A stretch of 5,246 nt of DNA from Prevotella sp. (GTDB taxonomy: Bacteria; Bacteroidota; Bacteroidia; Bacteroidales; Bacteroidaceae), in NCBI GenBank assembly GCA_017623335.1, contig JAGAPI010000149.1:1-5246 (forward strand). The letters run 5' to 3'. Both the position numbers and the translations under genes were made by a program. This document shows, piece after piece, positions 1-5,246 of this stretch. Within the stretch, counting starts at the first letter, position 1; each line of letters begins with the position of its first letter. Under the pieces are notes generated by a model. The model saw only the letters and a program-made list of their open reading frames with translations. It was not told the DNA's origin and did no database searches.

Positions 1-1562
1 AATACGGCATTGAAAGCCTTGCGGAAACGTGCCGCAAAATTATGCTTTGTGTTTCCGTGCTCGTCGATATAGGGCTTCAGAAACAAAGCACACAACGCCG
101 GAGAGAGGGTGAAGGCATTGACAGCCGAAATACCAACGGCAACCGCCATCGTGATGCCAAACTGGGCATAGAACGCCCCGGAAGTGCCACCCATCATTGC
201 CACAGGGATAAACACAGCCATAAAGATAATAGTAGAGGTGAGAATGGCAGACGAGACACCCTTCATGGCGTCATCGGCGGCAAGCACCGGCGACTGATAG
301 CCCTCGTCGAACTTCGCCTGCACCGCCTCAACCACTACGATGGCATCGTCCACCACTGTTCCAATAGCCAGCACAAGGGCGAAGAGCGTGAGCAGGTTGA
401 TGGAAAAACCTATCAGCGACATCACGGCAAACGTGCCGATGATGGAAACGAAGATGGATATCGCGGGAATGAGCGTGGACTTTATATCCTGCAAGAACAC
501 ATACACCACCACGATAACCAAAAGTATAGCCTCGACAAGCGTCCTGACGACAGAGTTAATGGAGGCATACAGAAACTTGTTGGTATCGGTAAGCACCACA
601 AACTCCGCCCCTTCCGGCAGGTCACGCTCAATTTCGTCAAGCACCTCATGAATTTCATTGATGGTGCTCGAAGCGTTTGAGCCCGCTTTCTGGTTTATGA
701 GCATGATGGCAGCCGGGTGTCCGTTCACCTCGGTGGAATAGTTGTAGTATTCATCACCCAATTCCACGTCTGCGACATCCTTCAGCCGCAGCACGTCGCC
801 GTCAGGCAGTGACTTTACCACCAGCTCGCCAAATTCCTCTGACGTAGAAAGCCGTCCACGGTACTTCATCGTGTATTCATTTGCCGTGGGATGGTTTGCT
901 CCGAACGAACCGGTTGCAGCCTCTATGTTCTGCTTTGCCAACACGGATGAAATGTCGTCGGGAATCAGTCCGTACTGCGCCATCTTGTCGGGACGCAGCC
1001 AGAGGCGCATGCTGTAATTGGAACCGAACAGCTGTGCCTTTCCCACACCACCGATGCGCTTCAGCCGCGGCTCCACGTTAATCTTCACGTAATTGTTGAG
1101 AAAGGTCTGGTCGAAACGGCCGTCGGGACTGTATAGGGCGAATGTCAGCAACTCGGCGTTCTGTTGCTTCTCGGTGGTGACTCCGGTCTTGGTCGCTTCC
1201 GCCGGAAGCTGGCTCAGCACTCCGTTCACGCGGTTCTGCACGTTTACCGCCGCCATGTCGGCGTTGGCACCCTGCCTGAAATAGATATTGATGGAAGCGT
1301 CGCCCGTGTTGGATGCCGTGGAAGTCATGTAGGTCATGTCCTCCACGCCGTTGATGGCTTCTTCCAACGGAACAATCACAGCTTTCTGCACCGTCTCGGC
1401 ATTTGCGCCGGGATAGGTTGCCCATACATTGATGGTGGGCGGAGCTATGTCGGGATATTGTTCCACAGGGAGCGAGAACATCGCAATGACACCCATCAGG
1501 ACAATCACCACGGAGATAACGCCCGAAAACACAGGGCGGTCTATGAAGAAACGCAGGTTCAT
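1..1562 (-). CDS. RND multidrug efflux permease, AcrB/HAE-1 type, N-terminal half (cut by window edge)
   Basis: Inner-membrane pump subunit of a tripartite RND exporter, expected to use the proton gradient to expel drugs, bile-like or other amphipathic compounds. The frame is open from ATG at 1562 to the window edge (520 residues; the family is about 1040-1060), so the C-terminal half is missing only because of the edge. Seen in the translation: N-terminus with FFIDRPVFSGV, first membrane helix about 11-29, then LPVEQYPDIAPP (31-42), as in AcrB. The porter region follows to about 340. Helices 2-6 run from about 342 to 510, and GTVVDDAIVVVE carries the paired aspartates D405/D406, equivalent to proton-relay D407/D408 of AcrB. 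FSINLLTLFALVLAIG precedes it. No frameshift was found. The start codon overlaps the stop of the upstream fusion-protein gene (ATGA), implying coupled translation. Family and HAE-1 subclass are secure; the substrate cannot be told. Bacteroides Bme pumps are comparable systems. Confidence 0.96.
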   Translation of the reverse strand, partial: MNLRFFIDRPVFSGVISVVIVLMGVIAMFSLPVEQYPDIAPPTINVWATYPGANAETVQKAVIVPLEEAINGVEDMTYMTSTASNTGDASINIYFRQGANADMAAVNVQNRVNGVLSQLPAEATKTGVTTEKQQNAELLTFALYSPDGRFDQTFLNNYVKINVEPRLKRIGGVGKAQLFGSNYSMRLWLRPDKMAQYGLIPDDISSVLAKQNIEAATGSFGANHPTANEYTMKYRGRLSTSEEFGELVVKSLPDGDVLRLKDVADVELGDEYYNYSTEVNGHPAAIMLINQKAGSNASSTINEIHEVLDEIERDLPEGAEFVVLTDTNKFLYASINSVVRTLVEAILLVIVVVYVFLQDIKSTLIPAISIFVSIIGTFAVMSLIGFSINLLTLFALVLAIGTVVDDAIVVVEAVQAKFDEGYQSPVLAADDAMKGVSSAILTSTIIFMAVFIPVAMMGGTSGAFYAQFGITMAVAVGISAVNAFTLSPALCALFLKPYIDEHGNTKHNFAARFRKAFNAV

Positions 1563-2686
1563 GGCTTTGCTATTTTAGGTTTGACAATCATTCCTTCCCT
1601 TACCTGTCCCACGCCTTCGGCAATGATGGTGTCTCCGACTGACAAGCCCTGCCTTACAACAAAGTGGTTGCCGTCGTTCAGACGATCCACGGTCAGGTAG
1701 GCTGCCTCTGCCTTTCCGTTCTTAAGGCGGTAGGCAATAATCTTGTCCTGTAATTCCACAGTAGCAGTCATGGGAACCAGTATGGCGTCCACATTCAGCC
1801 CTTGCAGAATGACGTTGCCGATGGTTCCGCTCAGCAGCTCGCGGTCGGGATTGGGGAACAGGGCTTTTATCTGCACCGCTCCGGTGTTGGAATTAACCAC
1901 ACCGCTGACGGTCTTTATTCGCCCTTTCTTATTATATAGCGTGCCGTCATTCATTTGCAGGCTGACTTCCGGCATCTGGGAAATCATCTTGTCGATAGAG
2001 CCGTACCGTGCCTTGAGCTGTCGCAGCTTGTTTTCGGAAACGGAGAAATAGACGTACATTTCCGAGTTGTCGGACACCACTGTGAACGGTTGTGCCATGC
2101 CGGAGCTGACCAATGCGCCGATGCGGTAAGGCAGCGTGCCCACCACTCCGTCGCTCGGACTTTTAATCTCTGTATATGAAAGATTGTGGCGGGCATCCGC
2201 CTCCTGCGCCTTTGCCTGTTCGAGTTCAGCCAGTGACACAGCCAGCCGGTTACGGGCAAGGGAAAGTTCATAATCGGATATTACCTTCTCGTCAAACAGG
2301 GCTTGCTTGCCTTGCAGTTCTATCCGTGCAGTCTCCACTTTCGCCCGTGCCGCACTGACGTTAGCCTGTGCCGTGCGCAACGCCGCGCGGTATGGCACCT
2401 GATCAATGACAGCCAACACTTGCCCTGTCCTTACACGCTCGCCCTCTTTCACACACAGGCGGGTGATGCGCCCCGACACTTGGGGCATAATGTCCACATC
2501 CTGCCGTCCGCGGATAGACGCGGAATATGTTTCCTGAAATTCAACAGACCGGGAAGCAACCACCATCACGGGTAGAGTCTGTCCTGTCTCCTGTTCTTTC
2601 TGTTCATTTTTGCAGGCTGTCAGTGAGGCAGCCAGCAGGATCGCCAGCGTGACTCCGGCAATCCATGTTCGTCTATTCATCATCAT
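1559..2686 (-). CDS. RND efflux periplasmic adaptor (membrane-fusion lipoprotein, AcrA/HlyD family)
   Basis: Periplasmic adaptor that bridges the inner-membrane pump encoded next and an outer-membrane channel. The 375-residue product matches the usual family length. Seen: charged N-terminus, hydrophobic segment about 9-22, and lipobox LTAC with C25 as the probable lipidated cysteine, so it is likely a membrane-anchored lipoprotein. Then come a first lipoyl half (about 63-97, QVSGRITRLCVKEGERV), an Ala/Glu/Leu-rich helical hairpin (about 98-168), a second lipoyl half (about 170-205, IKSPSDGVVGTLPYRIG), a beta-barrel domain (about 206-290) and a membrane-proximal domain to the end. It is first in the operon, and its TGA overlaps the pump ATG by 4 bases. 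Three consecutive ATG codons (2686, 2683, 2680) are possible starts. An AAGGA at 2689-2693 lies 2, 5 and 8 bases from them respectively, so the second or third may be the true start (374 or 373 residues); the first is reported as the longest frame. Confidence 0.95.
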   Translation of the reverse strand: MMMNRRTWIAGVTLAILLAASLTACKNEQKEQETGQTLPVMVVASRSVEFQETYSASIRGRQDVDIMPQVSGRITRLCVKEGERVRTGQVLAVIDQVPYRAALRTAQANVSAARAKVETARIELQGKQALFDEKVISDYELSLARNRLAVSLAELEQAKAQEADARHNLSYTEIKSPSDGVVGTLPYRIGALVSSGMAQPFTVVSDNSEMYVYFSVSENKLRQLKARYGSIDKMISQMPEVSLQMNDGTLYNKKGRIKTVSGVVNSNTGAVQIKALFPNPDRELLSGTIGNVILQGLNVDAILVPMTATVELQDKIIAYRLKNGKAEAAYLTVDRLNDGNHFVVRQGLSVGDTIIAEGVGQVREGMIVKPKIAKP

Positions 2687-2688
2687 GT

Positions 2689-2693
2689 TCCTT
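2689..2693 (-). promoter_or_regulatory. Shine-Dalgarno-like AAGGA for the adaptor gene
   Basis: On the minus strand AAGGA is followed by AC and then three tandem ATG codons. Spacing is 2 bases to the first ATG, 5 to the second and 8 to the third, which favours the second or third as start. Bacteroidota depend little on Shine-Dalgarno pairing, so this is only a guide. Confidence 0.45.
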
Positions 2694-2740
2694 ATTGTTT
2701 TTCCTTTGCTTAACTTTATTCACAACAATGTTTTGGGGTG

Positions 2741-2772
2741 CAAAATTAATTCTATTCCAATAGTCCTGCAAT
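2741..2772 (-). promoter_or_regulatory. Bacteroidota-type promoter for the efflux operon
   Basis: On the minus strand a perfect TAnnTTTG -7 element (TAATTTTG, plus coordinates 2741-2748) is preceded, after a 20-base spacer, by ATTG (2769-2772), three of four matches to the -33 consensus TTTG. Known Bacteroides housekeeping promoters use these elements with 19-21 bases between them. Transcription would begin roughly at 2735, giving a leader of about 50 bases before the adaptor start. The elements are read directly; promoter function is inferred. Confidence 0.65.
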
Positions 2773-2780
2773 CAGAAAAC
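2771..2780 (-). promoter_or_regulatory. Inverted half-site resembling the intergenic repeats, next to the efflux -33 element
   Basis: The minus strand reads GTTTTCTGAT here. Its first nine bases are identical to the start of the second copy of the intergenic direct repeat (2841-2849), but in opposite orientation. It abuts and slightly overlaps the -33 element of the efflux promoter. The match does not continue into the rest of the 20-bp repeat. It may be a single binding half-site for the same regulator, or chance in AT-rich DNA. Confidence 0.3.
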
Positions 2781-2821
2781 ACCCGAAACGGGAAAATACG
2801 CTTTCAAAACGACAAAAACTG

Positions 2822-2862
2822 TTTCTGAAATACCAGAGACGTTTTCTGAAATATCAAAGACG
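2822..2862 (+). repeat. Tandem 20-bp direct repeat, 21-bp period; candidate LytTR regulator operator
   Basis: Copy 1 (2822-2841) and copy 2 (2843-2862) both begin TTTCTGAAATA and end AGACG. They agree at 18 of 20 positions, differing only by C/T at the twelfth base and G/A at the fifteenth. Start-to-start distance is 21 bases, two helical turns, placing both copies on one face of the DNA. LytTR-domain regulators such as AgrA, AlgR and ComE are known to bind pairs of roughly 9-bp direct repeats spaced about two turns apart, and the plus-strand operon starting at 2992 encodes such a regulator. The repeat lies about 50 bases beyond the -33 element of the efflux promoter and about 100 bases before the start of the rightward kinase transcript, so it could serve either. 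The repeat itself is certain; its role as an operator is inference. Confidence 0.75.
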
Positions 2863-2956
2863 AGCGCCGCACCGTTTCAACCTCTATTTTATCTGTTTTA
2901 AAAGCTTTTTTATGCGTTTCGGTAGTTTTCTACTGTTAAATGAAAGGAAAAAGTCT

Positions 2957-2984
2957 TATTTTTGCAGAAGATAAAGTAACTTTG
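2957..2984 (+). promoter_or_regulatory. Candidate -7 elements for the kinase/regulator operon
   Basis: Two matches to TAnnTTTG point rightward: TATTTTTG (2957-2964) and TAACTTTG (2977-2984). Neither has a good TTTG 19-21 bases upstream; the best for the first is ACTG at 2932-2935 (21-base spacer), which matches only in TG. The first would give a leader of about 20 bases to the TTG at 2992. The second would place transcription start within a few bases of that codon, making the message nearly leaderless unless translation starts at TTG 3013. A weak -33 would fit an activator-dependent promoter, but that is inference. Confidence 0.45.
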
Positions 2985-2991
2985 CATACGC

Positions 2992-4083
2992 TTGATAAAA
3001 GACAATATAAAATTGTTAAACTGGCAGAACGGACTTCTGCTCTCGGCCGTCTCCTACGCACTATACATCATCTTCTGGCTGTTGCTCGATGATGACACTG
3101 TCTGGCAGTTGCCTGAAATGACGGCGACGGACTACCTCATCGACTTCCTGCTGTGTATGCTCTTCACATACACCTCGTTGGGTTTCTGCTATGTCGTGTT
3201 CAAGGTTCTTCCCTTCAATGCTTCCTACGTCAGGGGCATCGTCTATGCCTCGTGCCTGCTGATGCTCAACAACCTGGTGGCTTTCGGCATGACCTCTTTG
3301 TTTAACCTCCTATGGGGTGAAACCAAAAACGGGCTTCTTGGCGAGCTTATAAACATGAAGAGAACCTACACCTTCGCTATGGTAGCCACCTTTCTGTCGA
3401 GCGTCTATGCCAACACCTTCTACCTGCAATCCTACATCCGGACTCGCGACGAGAAGCAGGCGCTCGAAATGGCACTGATGAAGGAGAAGGAAATCGCCTT
3501 GCAGTCGCAACTCAACTCGCTGAAGCTGCAAATAAATCCGCACTTCATGTTCAACAACTTCAACAACCTGCTGGAATTGATAGAGGAAGATACAAAGCTC
3601 GCAGGTAAGTTCTTAAGCAATCTTTCAAAAGTGTACAGATATATTATTGTGAATCTTGACCGTCACCTGATTCCAGTTGCAGACGAAATAAAGTTCCTAT
3701 CGTCATATCTGTACCTGATGAAAGTGCGTCATGGCGGGAGCGTGATTACGGAAATCAGTCCCGAGATAAAGGAGTGTAAGGGCTTCCTTCCCCCTGCCGT
3801 GCTGCAGCTTCTTGTGGAGAACGCCATAAAGCACAACGGTTTCTCAAAGGAGAAGCCACTGTTGATTTCCGTCACGCTGTCGGACGGCTACATCACGGTG
3901 AGCAACCAGAAATCGCCCTTGCTGTCGGAAATGGAGTCAACAGGTCTGGGACTTAAAAACATCATGGAGCGCTACTCTTTGCTCTGCGACAAAAAGGTGG
4001 AGATAAACAATGCAGAAAACTTCTATTCGGTGAGTTTGCCGATAATTAAAAACATAACATCACATGAAGATACTGATTCTTGA
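2992..4083 (+). CDS. LytS-type membrane sensor histidine kinase (His_kinase family)
   Basis: Predicted inner-membrane sensor that autophosphorylates on histidine and passes phosphate to the LytTR regulator encoded next (363 residues). Seen: four likely membrane helices (about 14-32, 47-74, 79-108, 126-149) with only short loops and no large periplasmic domain. A charged helical linker follows (about 150-177, EKQALEMALMKEKEIALQ). The His_kinase box LQINPHFMFNNFNNLLELI contains probable phosphoacceptor H184. The N-box LLVENAIKHNG has N277, and the glycine-rich box TGLGLKNIMERY (317-328) completes an ATP-binding domain. A textbook DNG box is not obvious; VSN near 303-305 sits in its place. Start: an in-frame TAA at 2977 closes the frame upstream, and the first in-frame ATG is residue 43, after helix 1. 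TTG at 2992 is therefore chosen, with TTG at 3013 as alternative. The 3' end overlaps the regulator gene by 20 bases. Signal unknown; a membrane-dissolved or envelope stimulus is plausible. Confidence 0.93.
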   Translation: MIKDNIKLLNWQNGLLLSAVSYALYIIFWLLLDDDTVWQLPEMTATDYLIDFLLCMLFTYTSLGFCYVVFKVLPFNASYVRGIVYASCLLMLNNLVAFGMTSLFNLLWGETKNGLLGELINMKRTYTFAMVATFLSSVYANTFYLQSYIRTRDEKQALEMALMKEKEIALQSQLNSLKLQINPHFMFNNFNNLLELIEEDTKLAGKFLSNLSKVYRYIIVNLDRHLIPVADEIKFLSSYLYLMKVRHGGSVITEISPEIKECKGFLPPAVLQLLVENAIKHNGFSKEKPLLISVTLSDGYITVSNQKSPLLSEMESTGLGLKNIMERYSLLCDKKVEINNAENFYSVSLPIIKNITSHEDTDS

Positions 4084-4819
4084 AGACGAACAGCGCAATG
4101 CCAGGCGCCTGATAAGGCTGCTGAACGATATTGACGCCACACACACTATCGAGGGACCGCTGGCAAGCATAAGGGAGACGGTTGAGTTTTTCAAATCCGG
4201 AAACACGGCAGATCTCGTGCTTGCCGACATACGCCTTACCGACGGTCTGAGCTTTGAGGCTCTGAAACATGCCCCGGCATCGGTGCCCGTAATATTCATC
4301 ACCGCATACGACGAGTACGCTGTGCAGGCATTCAAGTTCAACAGTTTCGACTATCTGCTGAAACCTCTGGACGCCGATGAGCTTGAGGCGGCTATTGACA
4401 AAGTGGAAAAGGCAGGCAGGAACTATTCCGATGAGAATCTGCGGCAGCTTTTCGACGCATTGCAGAAAAACCAGTTCCGCTATCGTGAGCGATTCCTCTT
4501 GCCCTATCGCGACGGTTACAAAACGGTGCGCGTTTCCGACATCAACCATATTGAAACAGAAAACAAAACGGTGTATCTACGCCTGAACAACGGTACTTCC
4601 GAAGTTGTCAACGTGTCAATGGACGAACTTGAGCAGCAGCTCAACCCCGACTGTTTTTTCCGAGCAAACCGCCAGTACATCATAAATGTGGAACATGTGT
4701 TGTTTCTCGGCAATTATTTCGGCGGCAAACTTATCGTCCGCCTAAAAGGCTATCCCGACACAAGAATAACCGTAAGCAAAGAAAAGGCACAGCGGCTTAA
4801 GGATTGGCTCGACAGATGA
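4064..4819 (+). CDS. LytTR-family response regulator (receiver plus LytTR DNA-binding domain)
   Basis: Cytoplasmic DNA-binding partner of the upstream kinase; 251 residues, the usual size for AgrA/LytR/AlgR-type regulators. Seen: receiver domain about 1-120 with acidic pair E7/D8, phosphoacceptor D55 in VLADIRL, switch T80 in FITAYDEYA, and invariant K100 in FDYLLKPL. A linker of about 25 residues leads to a LytTR domain (about 145-250). Its hallmarks are visible: FLLPYRDGYKTVRVSDINHIE, then NKTVYLRLNNG, the MDELEQQLNPDCFFRANRQYIIN block, and a final ITVSKEKAQRLKDWL. Start ATG 4064 lies inside the kinase gene (20-base overlap, different frame), so translation is probably coupled and the two are made together. 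No clear Shine-Dalgarno precedes it. All key residues are present, so it should be phosphorylatable. A likely target is the tandem repeat at 2822-2862; this is inferred from position and spacing. Confidence 0.96.
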   Translation: MKILILEDEQRNARRLIRLLNDIDATHTIEGPLASIRETVEFFKSGNTADLVLADIRLTDGLSFEALKHAPASVPVIFITAYDEYAVQAFKFNSFDYLLKPLDADELEAAIDKVEKAGRNYSDENLRQLFDALQKNQFRYRERFLLPYRDGYKTVRVSDINHIETENKTVYLRLNNGTSEVVNVSMDELEQQLNPDCFFRANRQYIINVEHVLFLGNYFGGKLIVRLKGYPDTRITVSKEKAQRLKDWLDR

Positions 4820-4823
4820 GCCA

Positions 4824-4853
4824 CGGGCGACTTGAGAAACAGCCCAAGTCCCG
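4824..4853. terminator. Hairpin between convergent genes, possible bidirectional terminator
   Basis: CGGG (4824-4827) and ACTTG (4830-4834) pair with CAAGT (4845-4849) and CCCG (4850-4853). This gives nine base pairs with a two-base CG bulge on the left arm and a ten-base loop. It occupies nearly the whole 36-base gap between the stop of the LytTR regulator (4819) and the stop of the convergent MerR-like gene (4856). There is no T-run on either side, so it is not a classical intrinsic terminator; it may protect 3' ends or reduce read-through in both directions. Confidence 0.5.
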
Positions 4854-4855
4854 CG

Positions 4856-5206
4856 TCAATACATCCCGTCGATGAGCTTCTTCATCGCCACAAGCTCCTC
4901 CTTTATGGCGGTGAGCCTGTCTATCACCTCAGCCGTCCTGTCGGCGCCCGAGCGGTTGCTGCTCAGCGCCTGGCGTGCGGCGGCAATCTTGAATCCGCGC
5001 ACCTTCACGAGGTTGTGGATGAGGCGTATCTGCTCGATGTCCTTCTCGGAATACTGCCTTATCTTGCTGGCGCCGCTGGTCTTGGGGCGCAGCGACGTAA
5101 ACTCCTTTTCCCAATAGCGGAGGGTGCTCTCGTTGAGGTCGAACATCTGCGCCACTTCCTTTATAGAGTAGTACAACTTCAGGTTCTTGTCTGTGTTTAA
5201 AGCCAT
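4856..5206 (-). CDS. Small MerR-type helix-turn-helix transcriptional regulator
   Basis: Predicted DNA-binding protein of 116 residues. Seen: a MerR winged-helix domain about residues 11-81. YYSIKEVAQMFDLNESTLRYWEKEF (12-36) is the helix-turn-helix with the family's LRYWE signature at 29-33. Then come a wing with a Gly/Arg/Tyr pattern (SGASKIRQY), DIEQIRLIHNLV, and the RGFKIAAARQAL helix at 70-81. The tail (about 88-112) is a short amphipathic helix rich in Glu/Lys/Leu, suited to antiparallel dimerisation. There is no cysteine in the protein, and no effector domain follows, so it is unlikely to be a classic metal sensor. The start ATG at 5206 has a good Shine-Dalgarno-like AAGGTGA (5211-5217) four bases upstream. 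It converges on the LytTR operon and is separated from it by a hairpin, so it is probably a separate unit. Its targets cannot be told from this window. Confidence 0.93.
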   Translation of the reverse strand: MALNTDKNLKLYYSIKEVAQMFDLNESTLRYWEKEFTSLRPKTSGASKIRQYSEKDIEQIRLIHNLVKVRGFKIAAARQALSSNRSGADRTAEVIDRLTAIKEELVAMKKLIDGMY

Positions 5207-5210
5207 AAAA

Positions 5211-5217
5211 TCACCTT
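5211..5217 (-). promoter_or_regulatory. Ribosome binding site of the MerR-like gene
   Basis: The minus strand reads AAGGTGA, four bases before the ATG at 5206. This is stronger than anything seen before the kinase or regulator genes and supports that ATG as the start. The remaining upstream bases to the window edge (5218-5246) hold a TTTGCAAA palindrome (5232-5239) but no convincing promoter. Confidence 0.5.
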
Positions 5218-5246
5218 ATTTTTTCAATCTGTTTGCAAAACATTTG

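Larger units (their letters stand above)
2687..2991. other. Divergent intergenic regulatory region (305 bases)
   Basis: AT-rich gap between the leftward efflux operon and the rightward kinase/regulator operon. It contains the efflux promoter (2741-2772), the 21-bp-period direct repeat (2822-2862), short palindromes (CCCGAAACGGG at 2782-2792, AAAAGCTTTT at 2900-2909, GTAGTTTTCTAC at 2922-2933) and two TAnnTTTG elements facing right (2957-2964, 2977-2984). No credible protein-coding or RNA gene was seen in it. Two-way layout with shared sequence suggests common control of both operons. Confidence 0.8.

Noticed and set aside
42..680. Open frame of 212 codons on the plus strand
   Set aside because: It is antisense to the RND permease, whose minus-strand frame is intact and matches AcrB throughout. 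The predicted product is rich in His/Arg/Asp with no recognisable domain, typical of an antisense shadow.
1164..1700. Open frame of 178 codons on the plus strand spanning the adaptor/pump junction
   Set aside because: Antisense to both efflux genes, with no family resemblance; explained by the codon usage of the real genes.
2782..2792. CCCGAAACGGG inverted repeat
   Set aside because: A four-pair stem with a three-base loop is too small to call a terminator or operator on its own, although it lies just upstream of the efflux promoter.
2802..2821. Possible third degenerate copy of the direct repeat upstream of copy 1
   Set aside because: Only about 11 of 20 bases agree and the period would be 20 rather than 21, not distinguishable from chance in A-rich sequence.
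2822..2862. Direct repeat considered as a CRISPR remnant
   Set aside because: Only two 20-bp copies separated by one base, with no spacers and no cas genes; operator-like spacing is a better explanation.
2896..2909. Overlapping palindromes TTTTAAAA and AAAAGCTTTT
   Set aside because: Simple A/T-rich palindromes are expected by chance in an AT-rich intergenic stretch; no spacing or repetition supports a role.
4046..4549. Open frame of 167 codons on the minus strand opposite the response regulator
   Set aside because: The plus strand here encodes a receiver domain with all its conserved residues; the antisense product shows no domain.
4832..5200. Open frame of 122 codons on the plus strand opposite the MerR-like gene
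   Set aside because: The minus-strand product has a clear MerR domain and a good ribosome binding site; the plus-strand product has neither.

Overview
The window looks like chromosomal DNA from a member of the Bacteroidota, probably order Bacteroidales (Bacteroides/Prevotella-like). The case rests on three things: a LytS-type kinase paired with a LytTR response regulator, a promoter with the phylum-specific -33/-7 layout (a -7 element of the form TAnnTTTG), and roughly 50% GC genes around an AT-rich intergenic region. No rRNA, tRNA, CRISPR array, insertion sequence or plasmid feature was found. The genus cannot be fixed from the sequence alone.

Layout. (1) On the minus strand, positions 2686 to 1 carry the first two genes of a tripartite RND efflux operon. 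They are an AcrA-like membrane-fusion lipoprotein and an AcrB-like inner-membrane pump, joined by a 4-base ATGA overlap. The pump is cut by the left window edge after about 520 of a typical 1040-1060 residues; any TolC-like outer-membrane gene would lie further left. (2) Positions 2687-2991 are a 305-base divergent intergenic region. It holds a good Bacteroidota-type promoter facing the pump, weaker promoter-like elements facing right, and a striking 20-bp direct repeat (18/20 identical) at exactly 21-bp spacing. (3) On the plus strand, 2992-4819 encode a four-helix membrane histidine kinase (no ATG near its start; TTG is the best call) and a LytTR response regulator, with genes overlapping by 20 bases. 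(4) A hairpin fits between the stop codon of the regulator and that of a convergent MerR-type regulator (5206-4856, minus strand), with 40 bases of its upstream region before the window ends.

How the parts may work together. The kinase/regulator pair is transcribed divergently from the efflux operon. The paired repeats between them have the geometry expected for LytTR-domain binding (tandem sites about two helical turns apart). The simplest reading, an inference, is a local circuit: the kinase senses a membrane or envelope signal, and the LytTR regulator binds the repeats and controls the efflux operon, its own operon, or both. The MerR-like gene looks like a separate unit. No wholly new system is evident; the repeat array and its link to the LytTR regulator are the most interesting part.
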